Source of the DNA: Platerodrilus igneus
Taxonomy: Eukaryota; Arthropoda; Insecta; Coleoptera; Lycidae
DNA length: 64,000 bases
Assembly: GCA_036346225.1 (NCBI GenBank)
Contig: JARFIW010000108.1
Location: 1,674,001 to 1,738,000 of the forward strand
Direction of reading: 5' to 3'
This document shows positions 46,291 to 57,873 of the stretch, in pieces (within the stretch, counting starts at the first letter, position 1; every line of letters begins with the position of its first letter). The position numbers and the translations under genes are program-made. The notes beneath the pieces were generated by a model, which worked only from the letters and a program-made list of their open reading frames with translations, was not told the origin of the DNA and searched no databases.

Positions 46291-47399
46291 GATAGTCTAT
46301 CAGCTTAACCGAAAAATTGACCGTTAACCCTATGAGTTGGGGATCATTAACAGCGCTTCAATTTGGCAACGTTAATGCAGCAGACCCCGTATTTGGGCGT
46401 TTCCAAAATTTTGCCCGTCATTTTACGGGTGCTACTTTCACCCCTTTTACACAGCTATTTCTACTACTATTTCTAAGCTTATTTCTAGTTTTCACAGTTA
46501 TCTTTCTTAGTCTGTTAGCTTTTCTATCTGCCTCAATGCGCTATAGTTCTATCTGTCTTTCGGGTTTTTTTGTATGTTTTCGTCACCTACCTGTCCACTT
46601 ATTGCCGCAACTCTCTTAAGGTCTGGCGAAACTCGCATCCCCACCCGCATATAATGTCTTAAGTCTCTTACTGGTATTCTCGGCCGTAACAAGGTTTTTT
46701 ATTTCGGGTACCTCGAAGGTTCCGTAACCTAGTTCGAGTGTAGGGGCAGATAGATAGATAGGTGGATAAATTAATTTATTGTTGTGGACTATAGCTAGGC
46801 CAGAGCCCATACCAGCAGTACATTATAAGTATTTACATTTATTTAAGAACTTAGAATAAATAATTCAAAGACAACTGAGGTTCTTGAAGTTTTAGTGAGG
46901 GGGATTTGTGCCCCTATCTTAGTCGTCGACTGTGCACGTGGAGTGGTGCTGATTGTGTGCATATTGCGAGTGTAAGTGTAATGTGATGGGTAAGGACAGT
47001 GGGAATCGTATTCGCACAAACGCCACATCTTTTTTTGCTCTGGACCTTCAAACAACTAATCAGACCCACGGTGATATCCGCCATGTATCCGCGCTCGCCT
47101 AATTGCCGTCCCAAACCTAGTTCCGCGAGAACTCGTGTAGGGACATTAAATGGAGTGGAATTTCCACCCCGTCACGCCCACCCACCTTTTGGCATAGGGA
47201 ACCTTTTAATACTTGCCGACCCCCCACTAATCAACATATTACCCATAATCAAAAGTTCTCCACTGAATTCCCGTTAATACCATTCACTTCCCCCGTCGGA
47301 GCTGCCTCAATTTTCCCTTTTCTTAATGTTTTCCCTTCCCCATACTTTATATCTTCTTCTCGTATAATTTAAATTGATAAATCCTTAACCAGATTACAC
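46291..47399. other. Unassigned stretch
   Basis: Frames at 46317-46619, 46616-46810 and 46914-47277 lack recognised motifs. The region precedes a minus-strand LINE finger fragment and may hold more of that LINE in decayed form. Confidence 0.35.
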
Positions 47400-47643
47400 T
47401 CCTCCCCTTCCATATTTTCTAAAATCATCGGAAAATCCTTCCCCAATGACTTGCATTTTTCCAAAAATTTGTCCTTGCTAGACTTCTACACCCCTCCTCA
47501 CAGTCATACAAGATATGCTTCATATCTACAATCCCTACTCCACATACGCATTTCTCGTTGCCTTCCTGTAAGTACTCCCCATGGTTACCATGCTTCTTTA
47601 AGCAGTTGTGTCTCATGCTTTTCCGCCTCCACTTCTTTAATTT
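47400..47643 (-). pseudogene. LINE C-terminal Cys/His finger fragment
   Basis: Reverse-strand frame 47425-47616 (upstream open to about 47650) contains CVCGVGIVDMKHILYDCEE, a C-x-C ... H-x4-C finger like that ending I/Jockey/R1-type LINE polyproteins, with a basic KKWRRK stretch before it. It abuts the 5' LTR of the provirus. Confidence 0.6.
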
Positions 47644-48214
47644 TGCTACAGATCTCCCAATCTATATATGTATTAAAGAATAGAATATATCAGGAATTTT
47701 CAGAAATTAATAAAAACACTCAAGTTATATGCAACATTGTAAATTCAAGGATAAACCAGAAAGGTTATTAAAGGTTCACAAGCAAGTTGTGAGAATGTAT
47801 GTAAAACATTGTATTTCAAACAGTAAGTGATACTGCAGGTGTAGGTCACAGACGGTTAAGAAACCACGATTACTTAGAAATTAAGATTGTTACATTGTAT
47901 AATAAATAGAATTAAGAAATAAGTAGACATGAGCTCTGCAAGTTTCAACAGACATGTGAGGGGCAGGGACAACATAAATACCCCGCGATCCCCAAGACCG
48001 TCAGTCAGTCGTGAGTATTTCAGCTTTGACATTGCCGTTTGCTTAGGTTACTCGCCCTTATTAAACTCCAATTATTATTTAACTTTCAACTTAGTATAAA
48101 TCAATCCAGTTCGTCAAAATTCAATTGTAATTTCTGTTTAACCAAATAAAATTTGTTACAAAAAATTTTGGAAGAGGTTTTTAAAAAGACCGCTCCCAAG
48201 GCCCGAAACGTAAT
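47644..48214 (+). repeat. 5' LTR of the provirus
   Basis: Aligns with 57239-57800 and 28845-29407. Start TGCTACAGATC differs from the AGTTACAGATC of the 3' LTR, so the first bases are mutated or replaced. Ends CGTAAT before the primer site. Confidence 0.85.
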
Positions 48215-48232
48215 TGGCGCAGTCGGTAGGAT
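48215..48232 (+). promoter_or_regulatory. Primer binding site, tRNA-Ser type
   Basis: TGGCGCAGTCGGTAGGAT directly after the 5' LTR. This matches the site described for 17.6/297-group elements, thought to be primed by tRNA-Ser. Starts minus-strand DNA synthesis. Confidence 0.8.
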
Positions 48233-49735
48233 CCAGAAACGCACTACGAATCCAAAATCGGAGAACTGGTGACCAAGAATTTCAATTCCCAATCTGGAAG
48301 AAACCAAAGTTGGACGAGGACAAGAATCGACCGAACCCAACCAAATAAATTTGGACGAGGTATAATAATCGACCGAGCCCAAAGAAATAAAACGTGGACA
48401 AGGTAAAAAGTCAACCGCGCCCACAGCCAGAAAACAAAAGAAATCGATGATGAAAATTATGTAAGTTTATTTATCCTAAACCAATTTATTCTTTTTACAC
48501 ATTTATTGATGCTAGCTACTAAGAGAAAAAATTTCTATTATTTTATGTATGTACAGATTTTTTTACTTATTGCAATTTATGCCATTTTATGAAAATAAAT
48601 TACTTTTTTATTAAGAGAAATTATTTTTATTACGAGAATTTATTTTTAGAACAAAAGAATTATTTTAAACAAGAGAACCAGAAAAGACGCATTTAAATGC
48701 GCAAATTAATACAAATTATTGTTACGAATTATTATTAAAACAAAACAAAAACTTTTTTAAAATACAAAACTAGAACGCACTTAATTTTTACTATTTTACA
48801 CACCGAAAGCTTAATGTACAAAACGCAATTCTTAAAACAATTAATTATAGAAACGATTATTTAAAACCTAATCTTTATGGCATTTTGTAAATTAAATACT
48901 TCAAGTGTATAAATTATACAAGCACTTTGTAATTATTATTAAATCAACTCGCAAAGCGCAAATTACTATACAAGTTATTACCGCAAACTATCACTAAATA
49001 AAACCATTTATTTATAGCAACTTTATAAAAAACTAAAATTAAATATCTACATTACTGGAAAAATTTATTCAAACGTAACATATTTTATGATTAAATACTT
49101 CAGCACGATTAAAAGATTGTAAAAGACGCAATTGATTTATCACCAAGACTAAAACCTTTCAGGAGACTTAAAACTTATAATATAAACAATTTTATTGTAT
49201 AAATTATAGAGAAGACATTGGTGCAACTACTGTAACGAAACGTTTGACTAAAAACTTGCAACTCTATATTTAAACATTCAAGGTAACGAGACACTGCAAA
49301 GCATTTTATGCACTTATCAATACAACATCTACGTAGATGAGATAATTAAAGCAAACCCTTAACTAGTTAATCAGCAGGACCAAAATAAAAATCGTAACTG
49401 ACGCAAAACGTACAAAGTACAACGCAATTACTACAAGAAATTATTATCCATAAAAAACCTTTCAGAAAATTAAAACCCGCGACAACCATAACAACCGCGA
49501 CGTATAAAAATACACGAATCCAAAGCTACAGCAAATTGACCAGACATTACCAAGCAGAAAGTTCACAATTATAACACCGTATAACCCCATATAAAATATA
49601 AGTAAAGCGATTCTTTAAATAACAAATACCAACCAAACTGAAAAGTAATAAACCAAACCGAAATAAATCTCAATTTATACAAAATTTGAAATTAATTAAA
49701 AGCGAAAGCAACCTTCAACAAACATAAGTTCAGAT
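48233..49735 (+). other. AT-rich leader of the provirus
   Basis: About 1.5 kb between primer site and gag with no long frame. Unusually long compared with typical errantiviruses. Confidence 0.6.
48456..48466 (+). promoter_or_regulatory. Possible splice donor in the leader
   Basis: ATTAT/GTAAGTT at 48460/48461 fits a strong 5' splice site. Errantivirus env is made from a spliced RNA with a donor in the leader or early gag, so this is a reasonable candidate. No acceptor was fixed. Confidence 0.35.
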
Positions 49736-50740
49736 ATGAAGATTTACATCGAAATGATCCCTCAGTTTGACGGAGAACAGGCTCTGCTATTAAATTTGAT
49801 AACTGCGTGCAAAATATTTTTGAAAACCTTCTACAAACCAGGAGATAACGAAAAAAATGTTCTATTTTTACACCTGCTAATAAGCAAACTAGTCGGACGG
49901 GCACTAACGCTAATAGCCAGCCGAGACGATTTAGAACAGTGGGAAGATTTTACACGCATATTGATAGCATATTTCGGCGACCAACGCAACATCAAATGTT
50001 TTATCCGCGACTTAATAAACCTAAGAATGGAAAGTAACCAATCCCCATATCAATTCGGAATGAAATGCCAACACGTAAGAAGTTTAATTCTGACAAAACT
50101 AAAAGTCGAAAAAGCAAACCAAAATATCCGCCTACTGAAGACAAAAATGTATGACGAAATGGCATGAACGCCTACATTAACGCATTACCAGAACGATTAT
50201 CAAATAAAATAAGATTCCAACATCCCCAAAAATTAGAAAAAGCAATGAATATGATCATAGAAGAAGAAAATGTCATGCATTATCGAAAAAGACTATATAA
50301 CCCTAACGCAAATAAAAGCTATTCACCAATAAAAACCATACAAGCCTCAAAACATACAACCACCCAGGCAAAATTCACTCCATTTAACGAACAAACTAAT
50401 TAACTCCGAATCAACAACCCGAATTTTAATAACACAAATTTCAACATCCAATTCAGACAATTCCCGAAACCAACATGCAATTCAAATTTTACAAAACCGG
50501 TATTTCTACCAAGATTTAATCAAAACATAAACCAACAAAGACAAACATTCGACGCAAACCCCATTAGAAATACACCAATGATAAATAATAATAACAACCC
50601 TAACAGGTATTACAAACGAACTCCCATGGATACCTCATCTGGTAACACCAGTAAAGTACAAAAATATCGCAAATCCGATCAAGCCATAACCAAAAACAAA
50701 ACATTACCTCAGAAGAATTATTTCACCAAGAAGTAGAAGA
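49736..50740 (+). pseudogene. gag: gag of errantivirus-like provirus, frameshifted
   Basis: Capsid-type protein that packages the RNA. Frame 49736-50167 (144 codons) contains FDGEQALLLNLI near the start and a QWEDFTRILIAYFGDQRN block like errantivirus gag. The next frame starts at the overlapping ATGA (50164) with NAYINALPERLSNKI, clearly the continuation, so a one-base change near 50163 splits the gene. It continues past a TAA at about 50401 to near 50740 as an Asn/Gln-rich tail. No zinc knuckle was seen, as is usual in this group. Confidence 0.8.
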
Positions 50741-50859
50741 ATCTAGCGATAAATCAAACCACTTAGAAAACTATGAACGTGACGAACCATGCAAAAATCA
50801 CAAAGAAAACGACGAAGAAAAGAAGTGCTAAAATTTTCAGATAGACCGATTTATAAACG

Positions 50860-51230
50860 ACCAAACGTAATCAATTAAAATAATATCAATCAACAAGTAT
50901 TGCCATATATAGAAATACCCCACGCAGAATTTAAATTATTAATCGATACCGGATCTTCAAAAACATTAATTAGCCTCCGAACCGATTTTGTAGAGCCCAT
51001 CAAACGACCCTAACATACCCCTACCAAAAACCGTCAACGTAAAAATGAAACATAAATTTTGCATTTTCGAATTCAACGATAAATATGACGGATTAATCGG
51101 AATGGATCTTCTAAGAAAATTAGGAGCCAACATTGATGTAAAAAACCGTTTATTAAGAACAAAGCACGGACCAATTCCCATTAACGACGTAAGAATTATA
51201 AACCACAACACTAGTACAAATAAAAGATAA
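50860..51230 (+). pseudogene. Retroviral-type aspartic protease, frameshifted
   Basis: Cleaves the polyproteins in the particle. LLIDTGSSKTLI at 50935-50970 carries the D-T-G active site (codons 50944-50952). A stop follows near 51012. The rest appears in a shifted frame from 51045, with DGLIGMDLLRKLGANIDVKN, the ALLG-like end of the fold. The same C-terminal part starts the deleted copy at 27767. Confidence 0.8.
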
Positions 51231-51309
51231 TTACGCCACTACAACAATTCTCAACTCAAATAACTACCCCGTATAACTATCGCTAACAAACCCAATTAAC
51301 GTAGAAGAA

Positions 51310-52250
51310 TTGAACATTAACGAAATGGAAATAAACAAAAATTTAAAAAACGACTACAACCCTATAGAACATGACAAGATGTTAAGAGAAAATTTAAGTA
51401 ACATTCGCTTCAACATCGACATTAACAAAGAAGAGAAGAGAGCAATTAAAAACTTATGTTTTGAATACCGCGATATATTTCATTTGAAGGAATACCTTCA
51501 ACCTATACCAATATAGTTAAACACAATATAGAACTAACAGACAACAAGCCAATTTCTACAAATGCATACAGACTACCTCAGGCAAGCCAAGAAGAAGCCG
51601 ACAAACAAGTAGCAGATTTATTAGAGCAAGATATCATACAATACTCCAACTCATCATGGAGCAGTCCCGTACTAATAGTACCGAAGAAATTAGACGCATC
51701 AGGCAAACGAAAATATCGAATGGTGATAGACTATAGAAAGCTAAACGAAAAAACGGTAGACGACAAATATCCACTACCTAATATCACAGAGATTTTAGAC
51801 AAACTAGGAAGTGTCAATATTTCTCAACATTAGACCTTGCCTCAAGATATCACCAAGTAAAAATGGACGAGAAATACACAGCAAAAACAACATTTAGCAC
51901 CCCTAGAGGACATTACGAATATAAACGAATGCTATTTGGACTAAAGAACGCACCCGCCACTTTTCAACGAGTCATGGATAACATATTACGAGGAATACAC
52001 AACGAAAAATGGCTTATGTACCTAGACGACATCATAGTATATTCAATATCATTGGTAGAACACAGAAAGATTAAGAGAAGTATCTGAAAGAGTATGAAAA
52101 GTACATTTTAAAGTTCAACTAGACAAGAGTGAATTTCTACAGAAAAAGGTATCATTTTTAGGACATATAATAACTCCTCAAGGAGTTATGCCCAACCCAG
52201 ACAAAACAAACGCACTACTAAATTACTCCATATCAAAAACGAACAAAGAA
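51310..52250 (+). pseudogene. pol: Gypsy-type reverse transcriptase, broken, RNase H lost
   Basis: Copies RNA to DNA. Motifs: MVIDYRKLNEK (near 51720), [23 protein letters not shown] (51840-51865; D of the A box precedes as LDLAS), [29 protein letters not shown] at 52019-52030, and FLGHIITPQGVMPNPDK near 52155-52205. Frames shift near 51500, 51810 and 52075. At about 52245 the sequence jumps through an (ATC)n run to the RNase H-integrase spacer, so the whole RNase H domain is missing. Confidence 0.88.
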
Positions 52251-52279
52251 ATCATCATCATCATCATTCGACACAGAAC

Positions 52280-53635
52280 GAAGAGCCAAAAACCGCAATT
52301 AAAATTTTAAACGAAGCGATCAATATAAAAGAAAATCAATTTATAATTACCGAAGTTTTAACCAACCCCAATCCCGTAAAATATACAAACATAGACAATA
52401 AGAAAATATACCAAATTCAAATAACCAAAGACGATAACGAGGAACAAATAATTAAAATTTCGGAAGAACACAACACTTCAACACTAAGCATTTATATATA
52501 CGATTTTCAGAATTATACGTTAAATTATTCAATAACTCCGGCTCTGAACTTATCAGATGCACAAGAAAATTGATAACCTAGACGACCCTGACGAAATAAA
52601 CGACGTAATTAGAAACCAACAGGAAGGCAAAACCAACCATCGTGGAGTGAATGAAACGTTAAAACACCTTATAAAACGATACTATTTTAAAGATAAAAAA
52701 GAGTTAACCACAGACTTTATCAACCATGCGAACTATGCAATAAAGCACAATACGACAGAACACCTCCAAAAATACCCTTAAAGTTAACCAAAACACCTGA
52801 CAAACCTTTTCAAAAATTACATACAGACACTGTAGTAGAAGCACAAAACTTTTTAACCATTTTAGATATATTCACCAAAATAGGCCAAGCAATACCTATC
52901 ACCTCTAAAAATAGCATTGACGTAACCCAAGGATTTTTGCAATACTTTACATTTTATGGCATACCCGAAACCATAACTTTAGATAACGGCAGCGAATTAA
53001 AAGATGAAACGATACAAAACACTTTAGAACTCCATAAAGTAAAAATTTATTTTATAACCGAAAACCACCCTGAATTCAACGGATTAATTAAAAGACTACA
53101 TTTACCCCTATTAGAGCAAATCAGACTATTAAGACTAACTTACAGGAAGGAGCACATTACCAATTTAATGTCATAGGTACTAATCTCCTACAATAATACG
53201 ATACACTGATCAACAAATTTTACACTCCTAGAATTAACATTAGGACATTCAGATTCCCGCAACCTTTACGAAATACATTATAACAAAGAAGTATATCAGC
53301 AGTATGCCAAAGACCATAAAGACAAGCTAAAAATAACTTACGATAAGGTAAAGGATAAATTAAATAACGACAAAGAACGATCACCACAGCCTGCAATAAG
53401 AATATCGACGCAAATAAATTTTTAATAGGACAAACCGTGTATGAGAAAAACGGCACCCAGAAACTTAGGTCCGTTTAAAATTAAAAAAATATCAAACAAA
53501 AATATAGCCGTAGTAGACAACGGCAAGATAGTAATACATTCATTTGAAAACTTAAGACACCCTGTAATTTCAGATGGACAGCCATCACCCTTACCGTCAA
53601 CCTCCCCTCAGGTAAAACGGACAACGACGTATTAA
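52280..53635 (+). pseudogene. Integrase with catalytic Glu replaced, broken
   Basis: Joins viral DNA to the host chromosome. A tether segment (about 52280-52560) is followed by the N-terminal HHCC region at 52557-52781: the two His are recognisable (NHRGVNET) but the two Cys positions are not Cys. Core: HTD (Asp 52826-52828), LDNGSE (Asp 52982-52984) and NGLIKRLH, where the codon 53090-53092 (Lys) stands 35 residues after the second Asp, the place of the catalytic Glu. Stops near 53175 and 53425. C-terminal GPFKIKKI at 53469. Confidence 0.88.
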
Positions 53636-53644
53636 TTTAAGACA

Positions 53645-54429
53645 TATAAACAACACCGGTATACTACCAATAAAATTGGGAAGTATGTAAAACACAATAG
53701 ATTATTGGACATTCACACAAAAATTCGATCTAACGGAATTAAAACAAGAATTTTACATAATTAAGGACAATTATTACCCATTAAAACAATCAATGGACAC
53801 AGCAAAATTCGGAAAAGAATACGCAATAGAAATGATGAATTACAACAGCATAATAGAAAACATTTGAAAAAACATAGAAAATAAATTTAATAAATTAATA
53901 CCCACAGAACAAATTGCAAGACGAAAAAGAGGACTAATTAACGGACTAGGTAACATAATGAAAGCTATGAGAGGCAATTTAGATAACCAAGATGCAGAAC
54001 ATTATGACAACGCAATACATCAGTTAATTGAAACCAAAACGATATAAAAACCACTATTAGCAACCAAATATCTCTAACCCAATCAACCATAATAAAATTC
54101 TACGATTCGTTATGAAAATTAGTAAGGAATCAAGACAGTATAACCAATAGAATGCAGACCCTCGAAACTAACATGCAAACTACCATGTTAGGAATGCGAG
54201 TTAGATTTGATACGATATTCACTCAAATAATATCAACCATCACTTTAATACAACAAATTTTAGCCACATTAGAAAATGCTGTAACATTTGCAAAATTAAG
54301 TACATTACACTCTAGTATCATAGAACCAACTGACTTATTAAAGGAATTATTAGGTATTAGATCATTTGTAACATGTAGAAATTCCGAACTGAATTATTTG
54401 TCAACATTACTGCTACAAACCCGTTAATT
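53645..54429 (+). pseudogene. env: env N-terminal part with cleavage motif
   Basis: Insect errantivirus envelope, related to baculovirus F proteins, acts at the cell surface. A broken frame holds a RRKR furin-like site at 53919-53930 followed by GLINGLGNIMKAMRGNLD, the conserved fusion-peptide-like start of the second subunit in this family. Stops occur near 53685, 53868, 54045 and later. The frame 54152-54427 continues the helical region up to the insert. The 5' part overlaps or abuts the integrase end, as in related elements. Confidence 0.8.
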
Positions 54430-56135
54430 TAGTATTTATTTATTTAACGTTTTACCCAATATGAATTCCAGTACTCTTGTATATTTAGTAAACCAATAAA
54501 ATTAAAGCATTTTATTACTACAGCTGATAACACTATTACAAACCTTGCGCGTGTTCCTTACTCGTATTTAGAATATCTAAGATTTTCAAGTTGTTTGTTG
54601 ACTAGTGACAGGTTGTCACTTTTTGTCTTCTCGTCAAGCCGAAAGGTCACTTGTCTGTGAAATAAAACAGACGAGATGATACAGGAAATTAAGTTTTCCT
54701 GGCGTAAACGCCGAAATAAGTGAAACAGTTAATTTAGTTGTCTAAGACAACAAAGTCATGAAGTATTTTGATCTTTACAACTGTTTGTTTTATAGGTAAT
54801 TAATTACAATTTACAATAAAGTATATTGTAGTGCAACTTTCGTAATCTACAAAAATTCTAATGAAATATTAAGATTATTCTACTTGGTTGTGTAAATAAA
54901 ATTTATCGACATGGAAATTCATTTTGTACAAAAATGTACGCAGATTTGTTGGAAAGTGCCGACACATGACGTCGCACTAAGTGTTGACAGGTTGTTAGGT
55001 CGTTGACGCCGGTGGGTAAGCCCATTTGATTTCCTGAAATTTTTGCTGCATGTGCTGTATTTTATTCCGTATACAGATATATAAATTTAAGTAATATTTA
55101 ATTGTTCATTTGTAAATTACCTTATGCTCTGTTATATGCAAGCACTTTGCCGTACAGATAATTTAGCAGCCTATTTGTTAATAGAAAGAAACTTAACTTT
55201 TTAAGGGCTTAAAATTTAAAATATATAGAATGATTTTATTTCATTAATCACGTGTTCAAATTTAGAAGTTATTCATTGTCAAACTATGTATAAAAAAATA
55301 ATAAGTTACATCAATGATAGAAACATGTTGTTTGCAACATTTGTTTAACTAAATGTTATTTCTTATCTTGTTTATCGAAACCTTATTTCAAGATGTTCAG
55401 TTTGAGTGCCTTCATTCCAGTAAATGAAATTTTTATTTGAGATTAATTAATATACACATTATTGCATGTACAAAAATTTGAAATCCTTGTACAGTTCTCG
55501 TAGCGCTACTTCGGACTACTAAGTATAAATAATTATTGTTAATAAAATACAGACTTCAATTAAAATTCAGTAGAATTAAAAATTTTAAAATTTTTAACTT
55601 TACATCTCCTGAGTAACGTAGTAATTTTATTCATAAGAATTTATCTTTGTTGAGTTGCATTATCATGAACATAATTGTTTAATATGAGAATATAGAATCC
55701 AATTTTCTTCAGCTCATTATTTATGAATATTTAAGTTCTTTCAAAAATTTTATGACCGTTAAAAGAATTCCTATAACGATTCAGTGATAAGTATTTGAAA
55801 CAAAATTAAGGACTTAGTGTAGTCACAGAATTATTAGATAAATTATATGTTTGTTAGTTGTAATTATGTTTCAGAGCCATCCTAGAATTTCGTCAGAGCA
55901 GTAAAAAAGTAAGTAACGTATAGGTGGTATTAAACTTAATTCCTAAAGAGATTAGATAACTTTTAGGTTTCCAAATTTTCCCTTTAAACAAATTCATTTA
56001 GTCAGTTGCTTTATAAAAAATTTAGGTGGCGTCCATTATCTTATTTTTTTAACCTTTATTAAACCCACTGACCCAATCTCATGCGACCGTGGGTTAAAAG
56101 CTCAGCTAGCTAAAAGTCATAAAAGTTTTCTTTTT
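54430..56135. other. ~1.7-kb non-coding insert inside env
   Basis: AT-rich sequence without a frame, LTR, inverted repeat or poly-A tail that I could recognise. It separates two parts of env. The exact ends and any target duplication could not be fixed (left end 54365-54430, right end 56135-56270). Its origin is unknown. Confidence 0.55.
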
Positions 56136-57104
56136 CTAAAAGCCGCTTGTCATCCAACCTTACCCTGGGCTTGTTACAATTTATAAGAATTCTCGATAGG
56201 TATAGAAAAACTCTATATAAAAATCTACCACGATTTTTTTACCCTTGCACGTTTATAACTAACAGTAAACTACCCTTCGAAGTAACAGAATCAAACATTC
56301 TCATATTTAAAAAAATAGCTATAGTGAAAGGCTATGTAAAGAACAACGAAATCACATTTTTAATAGAAATCCCAATAGTAGAAAGTAATAATTATAATTA
56401 TTATTATTTATTTGCTTTTCTAACGAAAATAACTAGCATTTATCAAGTTATCATACCCAAAACCAAGTTCCTATCCTTAAATGAACTCAATTATGGTTAC
56501 ACAAACGAAAAATGTAACGAAGTAACATCAAATCAATATCTATGCCAATCATTAGCAACAACAACTATTCAAGAAGACAACCCTTGCGAAGTACAATTAC
56601 TAAGATTTTCGAACCATTACGACAACTGTGAAACCAAAACAGTACAAATCACCAGTATGAAAATTCAGAAAATTACCTAAAACAAATGGATTGCCATATT
56701 TCCAACAGAAGTAATAGCAACCGCACATTGTGTTCAAGACGAGAACAATTTAGCACTTACCGGAAGCAAAGTAATCACCCTTAACGAAGACTTATTTAAA
56801 ATTTAAAAACAAAATCATCAGAGTCTATCAAGACCCCAGAGTAACCAAAAAAATTGCCAATTTACCGGAGTTACAAATCAAAATCACACCACCTGAAGAC
56901 GAAGAAATAATTAAAAAACCCGTGTAACTACAACACCTAGACTTGAACGATCTCAACCACGTCATGAAACTAATGGACAATTATAAAGAACACTTAAGTA
57001 AGTTAAAAGTGCCGAAAATACACTACGATAATATAAGCGTTTGGACAATTGTATTAATCATTTTAATCATTTTATTAATCATGTATTTTACAAAACGTAT
57101 ATAG
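56136..57104 (+). pseudogene. env: env C-terminal part with membrane anchor
   Basis: Frame 56147-56680 contains LPFEVTESN and IEIPIVES blocks typical of errantivirus env ectodomains, plus several Cys (CNEVTSNQYLCQS). After a stop near 56680 the env continues in broken frames to a hydrophobic anchor, WTIVLIILIILLIMYF, at about 57042-57089, followed by KRI and TAG (57102-57104). The start codon at 56147 is an artefact of the insert. Confidence 0.78.
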
Positions 57105-57238
57105 GATATAAGAATAAAGAAAGCAATTTTAGACATAAGAAACAAAGGTAAATAAAGAAGTAATAAATGTACATTTAGGGACAATGAATTTTAAAAATTA
57201 AGTGAAAAAACCCTTAATTTTTTATTTACGTCTGGAGG

Positions 57239-57800
57239 AGTTACAGATCCCCCATTCTATATATGTATAAATGAAAAGAATTTATTAAGAATTATTAAAG
57301 AAACTCAAGTTATATGCAACATTGTAAATTCAAGGATAAACCAGAAAGGTTATTAAAAGTTCACAAGCAAGTTGTGAGAATGGATGTAATACATTGTATT
57401 CCGGACAGTAAGTGATACTGCAGGTGCAGGTCACAGACGGTTAAGAAACCGCGATTACTTAGAAATTAAGATTGTTACATGGTATAATGAATAGAATAAA
57501 GAAATAACCAGACATGACCTCTGCCAGTTCCAACAGACATTTGAGGAGCAGGGACAACATAAATGCTCCGGGAGCCTTTAGACCATCAGTCTGTCTTGAG
57601 TATTTCAGCTTTAACATTGCCGTTTGCTTAGGCTACTCGCCTTTATTAATCTTCATTTATTATTAAAATTTCAACTTAGTATAATTCAATCCAGTTTGTC
57701 AAAATTCATTTGTAGTTTTTGTTTAACCAAATAAAATTTGTTACAAAAAGTTTTGAAAGAAGTTTTTAAATAGACCTCTCCTAAGGTCGGAAACGCAACT
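57239..57800 (+). repeat. 3' LTR of the provirus (562 bp)
   Basis: Preceded by the purine-rich CTGGAGG. Begins AGTTACAGATCC and ends CGCAACT. Aligns with the LTRs at 47644 and 28845. Confidence 0.88.
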
Positions 57801-57873
57801 AGCGTTCTATTATACGGTAGTGAGACTTGGACAATTAAAGAAGTAGATAAGAAAAAATAGAAGCTTTTGAAAC
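57801..57873 (+). pseudogene. RTE LINE RT fragment, copy 2, 5' piece
   Basis: AGCGTTCTATTATACGGTAG ... GAAGCTTTTGAAAC matches 29408-29491; it encodes the YGSETW-like region before EAFETW. Interrupted by a solo LTR. Confidence 0.85.

Larger units (their letters stand above)
47644..57800 (+). mobile_element. Errantivirus-like Ty3/gypsy provirus, decayed, with env
   Basis: Order: 5' LTR, tRNA-Ser-type primer site, 1.5-kb leader, gag, protease, RT, (RNase H missing), integrase, env, 3' LTR. This order with a third env frame is the errantivirus plan of the insect gypsy/17.6/297 group. Damage includes frameshifts in gag and pol, loss of RNase H, a Lys in place of the integrase catalytic Glu, and a ~1.7-kb insert in env. 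The left flank is a minus-strand LINE finger and the right flank an RTE LINE, with no matching target duplication, which suggests recombination between copies. Confidence 0.9.
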
